DNA of 64,000 nt from Gracilibacillus kekensis. GTDB lineage: Bacteria > Bacillota > Bacilli > Bacillales > Amphibacillaceae. The DNA is taken from NCBI RefSeq assembly GCF_900143085.1, contig NZ_FRCZ01000001.1, positions 806,001 to 870,000 of the forward strand, given 5' to 3'. A program made the position numbers and the translations under genes. Below are positions 60,173 to 64,000 of the stretch, in pieces (position 1 is the stretch's first letter; every line of letters begins with the position of its first letter). The notes beneath the pieces were generated by a model. It saw only the letters and a program-made list of their open reading frames with translations, was not told the DNA's origin and did no database searches.

Positions 60173-61702
60173 ATGAGAGAATTTTATAAAGTATTAATTG
60201 TAGATGATGAAATGTTGATTCGCCAAGGCATTATCAATTATATAGAATGGGAAAATGAAGGGTATAAAATTATTGGGGAAGCCTCGAATGGTGTGGAAGC
60301 CATGCAGTTAATGGAGACTCATCACCCCCATATTATCATTACAGATATTGTGATGCCGGGGATGGATGGAATAGAGTTAGTAAAAAACGTAAAAGAGTCT
60401 TATCCTGAAACAGAAATCATTGTTCTAAGTAGCTTTGAAAATTTTGATTATGTTAAACAGACCTTTCAAAATGGTGTTGCTGATTATATCTTAAAACCAA
60501 AATTACAAACAAATGAACTGTTACAAACATTAAACAGAGTCACAAAATCACAAAAGAAAACGACTCAATCTAAAGAGTCAACCCCTTCTATTGAGGAGAT
60601 TTTGCAAAAGATAATAGCTGGATATCAATCCATTCGTGAAATGGATTATGCTCGTGAACATTTATCTAAGGATACATTTATCCTCATTGAAGCTTTTTGG
60701 AATATAAGAACAGATCAGCAATTATCCCATCATATTATTACAAATCAATTAGAAAATAGGCTTAGTAATACCATACTTCATAGCATCCCTATTAAAGAAA
60801 AAAGTGCACTCTATTTAGTTAATTTCTCAGAAATATCGATAAATGAGCTGAAAGAAGCTGTATATGATAGTGATAAAAATATATCTGCGAACCAATTAAA
60901 ATGGTTAATAAGCAATCCTTTTGATTCATTGGAAGATCTGAAGACTAATTATGAAACAACTCATAAAAAAATCATCCAATACCACTTTTATTTGCCTGAG
61001 GTGAATTTTCTTTTCTATGATAATTTACCGGAGCCAGAAATCGCAAATACTGAATTTGATTTAAATCATATGATCTACTTATTCAAACGAAAGCAATTCC
61101 AAGAAGCTTTTATTTACTTAAACAAACACATTGGATTATTATCGAATCAATACAATACTGACGTTTTCGAGTTTCAATCATGGTTGGAAAACATAATCTT
61201 TAACATCCTTGTATTACTTGGCAATATGAACTATACCATTGAAGAACTCGAAAAAGAAAAATACCATTATTTCCAAGAGATTAATGAAGCTTTTAACGTA
61301 AGAGAAGCAGTGTCTACCTTTGACCAATTTCTATCCAAAGTAGAGCAAAAAGTTTCACCCGAAAATGCAGAAGCAATGTCCAATATTCAATTATTACTGG
61401 ATTATATTGAAGAACATTATGATAGTCATCTTACATTAAGTACATTAGCAAAGCATTTTCATTTTAATCCTTCTTATTTGTCAAGTTACTTTAGCAAACA
61501 TCACAAAGAAGGCTTTAGCGATTATTTAAATTTTGTTCGAATCAAAAATGCAATGCAGCTACTAGAATCTAGTGATAAGTCTATCTCTTCTATAAGTGAA
61601 GCAGTTGGCTACTCAGATCCTAGCTATTTCACAAAAGTGTTTAAGAAAGTGACAAACACTTCTCCTAGTACCTACCGTAAAGAAAACAAAAGACAGAATT
61701 GA
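60173..61702 (+). CDS. YesN-type response regulator with AraC output domain
   Basis: 509 residues. Receiver domain (1-120) with Asp12, phospho-acceptor Asp58 (IITDIVMPGMDG) and Lys108; a long poorly conserved middle (about 130-400); AraC-type DNA-binding domain (about 405-505; LAKHFHFNPSYLSSYFSK, AVGYSDPSYFTKVFKK). An extended -10 (TGGTATGAT) lies about 65 nt upstream, AAGGAGG about 12 nt before the ATG. Pairs with the histidine kinase encoded directly downstream and likely activates the following sugar importer. Confidence 0.92.
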   Translation: MREFYKVLIVDDEMLIRQGIINYIEWENEGYKIIGEASNGVEAMQLMETHHPHIIITDIVMPGMDGIELVKNVKESYPETEIIVLSSFENFDYVKQTFQNGVADYILKPKLQTNELLQTLNRVTKSQKKTTQSKESTPSIEEILQKIIAGYQSIREMDYAREHLSKDTFILIEAFWNIRTDQQLSHHIITNQLENRLSNTILHSIPIKEKSALYLVNFSEISINELKEAVYDSDKNISANQLKWLISNPFDSLEDLKTNYETTHKKIIQYHFYLPEVNFLFYDNLPEPEIANTEFDLNHMIYLFKRKQFQEAFIYLNKHIGLLSNQYNTDVFEFQSWLENIIFNILVLLGNMNYTIEELEKEKYHYFQEINEAFNVREAVSTFDQFLSKVEQKVSPENAEAMSNIQLLLDYIEEHYDSHLTLSTLAKHFHFNPSYLSSYFSKHHKEGFSDYLNFVRIKNAMQLLESSDKSISSISEAVGYSDPSYFTKVFKKVTNTSPSTYRKENKRQN

Positions 61703-61713
61703 GGACATCTCAA

Positions 61714-63474
61714 ATGAAGAAACTCATAGGTATCTTTCAAGCAAATAATTTATTTATAAAGATCTTTTTAGTGATGGTAATAAGCGTTATCGCTGTATCA
61801 ATTATGATCACTTATAACAGCATACGCATGTCTACTAACTTATTTCTTGATACATTTAGTATAACTAATTCCAAAATTATGGATCAAATTACAGAAAGAT
61901 TTAATCTTTTTACCAATTCGATTGTTTCTGCCTCACTCGAAGTGGAAACAAATGGAACGATTAAGCAATTGTTACAAGTTGAGCATGATACTGCAAGTGA
62001 AAAATCAATATATTATTATCATATGACAAACGAAATGAAGCAAATATTTGCTGAAGTTGATCCAAATGATGCCAATATGGTGATTTTAAGTAATCAACAA
62101 GATGTTTTCAATATGAATTATATTAAATGGCAAGTGGATGGGGAGCTATTGGCAAATCATGAGATTATTGATCGCATAGAAAAGAGTGACACAGATATTG
62201 TCTATCAGTTTGAACAATCGGAGGTAACGAATGGGGTTCCGATGGTGATTGCTTCCAAAGCTCTAAAATTAAGATCAGATGAGATATATGGCTATTTATT
62301 CTTTTCGTTGACAGAGCCAGATTTAAGAAAGTTCTATGAGAGCTATACAAGTGAAGGAAATAACGTCTTATTAATTACTCCAGAAGGAGAAATTATATCA
62401 AGTAATCAAGAAGAACTTATCGGCGACTCCTCTTTGGAACTGTTGAGCTATGCAGAAGGAGTAAGAGGAGAAGATTTAGAATATCGTAATATTAATGTGT
62501 TTGGACAGGAATTTGTGTTTCTTTCACAATATATCCCTAGCATGGACATATACCTCGTAAATTTAATCAATCAAGAGGTAGTGGCAGACAATGTCATTAA
62601 TACAAGTGATATTTTATTAATTGCGATCGTCATTGTTGGCTTGGCTGTATTAGTTGCCTTTTTAATTTTGCGTAAGATGACCGTTTCCATTAGTCAATTA
62701 GTTCGACAAATATCCGACATGGCAAGATATCAGTTTAATAAACCATTAAAAGAAGCTGGCGGATATGAAACACGTAAAATTGCTAAGGCCTTTAATTATA
62801 TGTTAAATGAACTACAGGATTATGTGCAGATTTTAATGAACACACAGGATAAGCAACGAAAAGCTGAATTAGAAGCACTACAACACCAAATCAATCCACA
62901 TTTTATCTATAATACACTAGCTTCGATAAAATTCATGATACGACAAGAGAAAAAAGAAACAGCATCAAATACCATCGACTCTTTTATATCACTATTACAA
63001 AATTCATTAAGTAATGTAGACGAGACGATTACTATAAGACAGGAATTGGATAATTTAAAAAGCTATGTACAAATTAACCAAGCTCGTTACGGCGAGCGTA
63101 TTAAAGTAAATTACTTAATTTCTCCAGATTGCTTAGATCTGTTGATACCTAAACTAGTGATCCAACCTTTTATCGAAAATGCTTTTTTTCATGCCTTCAC
63201 TCAGAAAAAAACTGGTTATATACAGATATTGATTGCAAATCGCGAGAAAAATTTAATCTGTGAAATTGTTGACAATGGTGATGGAATGATAGCTGATCAA
63301 CTAGATAACAAAACCATAAAAACGAAAGAGAAGCGACAGCTATTCAGTGGAATAGGGGTTAAAAATGTGCATGAAAGAATTCAATTGTTATATGGAAAAG
63401 ATTATGGAGTTGAAATAGAGAGTAAACCATTACAAGGTACCAAGGTATTAATAAAATTACCACTGCAATCTTAA
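61714..63474 (+). CDS. YesM-type sensor histidine kinase
   Basis: 586 residues from the ATG at 61714, 11 nt after the regulator stop, with GAGG upstream; the in-frame TTG at 61699 overlaps that stop and has no ribosome site. Two membrane segments (about 15-40 and 300-325) flank an extracellular sensor of about 260 residues. Next HAMP (about 325-375), the His_kinase domain with phospho-acceptor His in HQINPHFIYNTLASI, and an HATPase domain (ENAFFHAF, EIVDNGDGM, GIGVKNVHERI). Senses an extracellular sugar or cell-wall cue. Confidence 0.92.
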   Translation: MKKLIGIFQANNLFIKIFLVMVISVIAVSIMITYNSIRMSTNLFLDTFSITNSKIMDQITERFNLFTNSIVSASLEVETNGTIKQLLQVEHDTASEKSIYYYHMTNEMKQIFAEVDPNDANMVILSNQQDVFNMNYIKWQVDGELLANHEIIDRIEKSDTDIVYQFEQSEVTNGVPMVIASKALKLRSDEIYGYLFFSLTEPDLRKFYESYTSEGNNVLLITPEGEIISSNQEELIGDSSLELLSYAEGVRGEDLEYRNINVFGQEFVFLSQYIPSMDIYLVNLINQEVVADNVINTSDILLIAIVIVGLAVLVAFLILRKMTVSISQLVRQISDMARYQFNKPLKEAGGYETRKIAKAFNYMLNELQDYVQILMNTQDKQRKAELEALQHQINPHFIYNTLASIKFMIRQEKKETASNTIDSFISLLQNSLSNVDETITIRQELDNLKSYVQINQARYGERIKVNYLISPDCLDLLIPKLVIQPFIENAFFHAFTQKKTGYIQILIANREKNLICEIVDNGDGMIADQLDNKTIKTKEKRQLFSGIGVKNVHERIQLLYGKDYGVEIESKPLQGTKVLIKLPLQS

Positions 63475-63575
63475 TTTCACTAATTTACATTATTTTCTTA
63501 CTAAAAATATTACCGATTATAAAAAAAATACTAATATTTTTTATCGGTTCTGTACATTCTAAAAATAGTTTCATT

Positions 63576-63614
63576 TTTTACTAAAGATCGTCCAAGAGGT
63601 CTTTAGTATTTTTT
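63576..63614 (+). terminator. Terminator after the sensor kinase gene
   Basis: ACTAAAGA (63580-63587) pairs with TCTTTAGT (63600-63607), followed by ATTTTTT. Confidence 0.7.
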
Positions 63615-63632
63615 GTTACAATTTCATTACAG

Positions 63633-63652
63633 CGTTGAAAACGATTTCAACG
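63633..63652. promoter_or_regulatory. cre site within a 20-bp palindrome upstream of the last gene
   Basis: TTGAAAACGATTTCA (63635-63649) fits the full cre consensus. It is embedded in CGTTGAAA-ACGA-TTTCAACG, a perfect 8-bp inverted repeat. It lies about 35-50 nt before the start of the binding-protein gene. Confidence 0.72.
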
Positions 63653-63683
63653 TTAAAAACATTTTTTATAGGGGGTTTTTATA

Positions 63684-64000
63684 GTGAGAGAAACATTTAC
63701 AAAGAAATTTTGGTTGTTAATGATAGCGCTATTAACAACAGTAGTATTAGCAGCATGCTCTGGTGGAGATGATGATTCTTCTGAAGGTGGCGAGAGTGAT
63801 GAAGGTGAATCCACTTCAGGTGATGAAGGCGCAGAAATAACAGCTTGGGCTTGGGATCCTAACTTTAACATCGGAGCTTTAGAATTAGCTTTGGAACATT
63901 ATGACAATGAGGATTTCAATATGGAAATTATTGAAAATGCTCAAGATGATATTGTACAGAAGTTAAATACTGGTCTAAGTTCTGGAACAATGCAGGGTAT
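63684..64000 (+). CDS. Sugar-binding lipoprotein, 5' part only
   Basis: Starts at GTG 63684 (AGGGGGT 7-8 nt upstream) and runs off the right edge after 105 codons. Lipoprotein signal with lipobox LAAC (Cys25), then a Gly/Asp/Glu-rich linker and EITAWAWDPNFNIGALELAL, the start of an extracellular solute-binding protein of an ABC importer. Probably the first gene of a transporter operon controlled by the adjacent YesN/YesM pair and CcpA. Confidence 0.82.
   Translation, partial: MRETFTKKFWLLMIALLTTVVLAACSGGDDDSSEGGESDEGESTSGDEGAEITAWAWDPNFNIGALELALEHYDNEDFNMEIIENAQDDIVQKLNTGLSSGTMQG

Overview
The window is AT-rich DNA (by eye well under 45% GC) from a low-GC Gram-positive bacterium of the family Bacillaceae. 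Supporting signs are strong AGGAGG ribosome sites with frequent TTG and GTG starts, Trp T-boxes, a SAM-I riboswitch, CcpA (cre), Fur, PhoP and NrdR-like sites, an LPXTG surface protein, and orthologues of Bacillus subtilis YkpA, YfhC, YitJ, YhcR and GanSPQ. A halotolerant genus such as Gracilibacillus fits my impression, but the window does not prove it. I saw no rRNA, tRNA, CRISPR array, prophage or transposase.

Layout. 1-8000: end of a GH4 alpha-galactosidase, its AraC regulator, the ABC-F protein YkpA, a YesL-type membrane protein, and an LplABC-type sugar importer with no ATPase gene. 8352-15391: complete trpEGDCFBA operon behind two tandem tryptophan T-boxes, preceded by a stand-alone C-terminal domain of archaeal-type 3-dehydroquinate synthase II (15430-15978). 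16000-22140: a 39-residue membrane peptide, a Gfo/Idh/MocA oxidoreductase, a YocH-like LysM/3D protein, a cytosolic 5'-nucleotidase flanked on both sides by 21-nt-periodic repeat arrays, and a Fur-box nitroreductase. 22259-26623: S-box-controlled yitJ-metE. 27016-31614: a 1532-residue cell-wall-anchored nuclease/nucleotidase with a PhoP-box-like promoter. 31835-36578: Leloir operon galKETM. 36809-39367: B12-dependent ribonucleotide reductase behind two NrdR-like boxes. 39515-46154: IclR regulator, galactonate dehydratase, KDG kinase, KDPG aldolase and GH2 beta-galactosidase. 46423-47916: a chemoreceptor. 48036-55682: galactan operon ganS-P-Q, GH53, GH42 and an AraC regulator. 56281-59956: a ROK regulator, an aldo/keto reductase and an epimerase. 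60173-64000: a YesN/YesM-type two-component system and the start of a sugar-binding lipoprotein.

How it works together. Much of the window is a galactoside-use island. Galacto-oligosaccharides enter through GanSPQ and are cut inside the cell by a GH53 enzyme without a signal peptide and by GH42. Galactose goes through GalM/K/T/E. A parallel galactonate branch (De Ley-Doudoroff) is co-transcribed with a second beta-galactosidase. Five cre-like sites suggest common carbon-catabolite control.

The least explained signals are: (i) repeat arrays with an exact 21-nt period at three intergenic places, two of them inverted about a centre; (ii) four copies of a large palindromic intergenic element with terminal inverted repeats; (iii) the orphan DHQS-II domain next to the trp operon.
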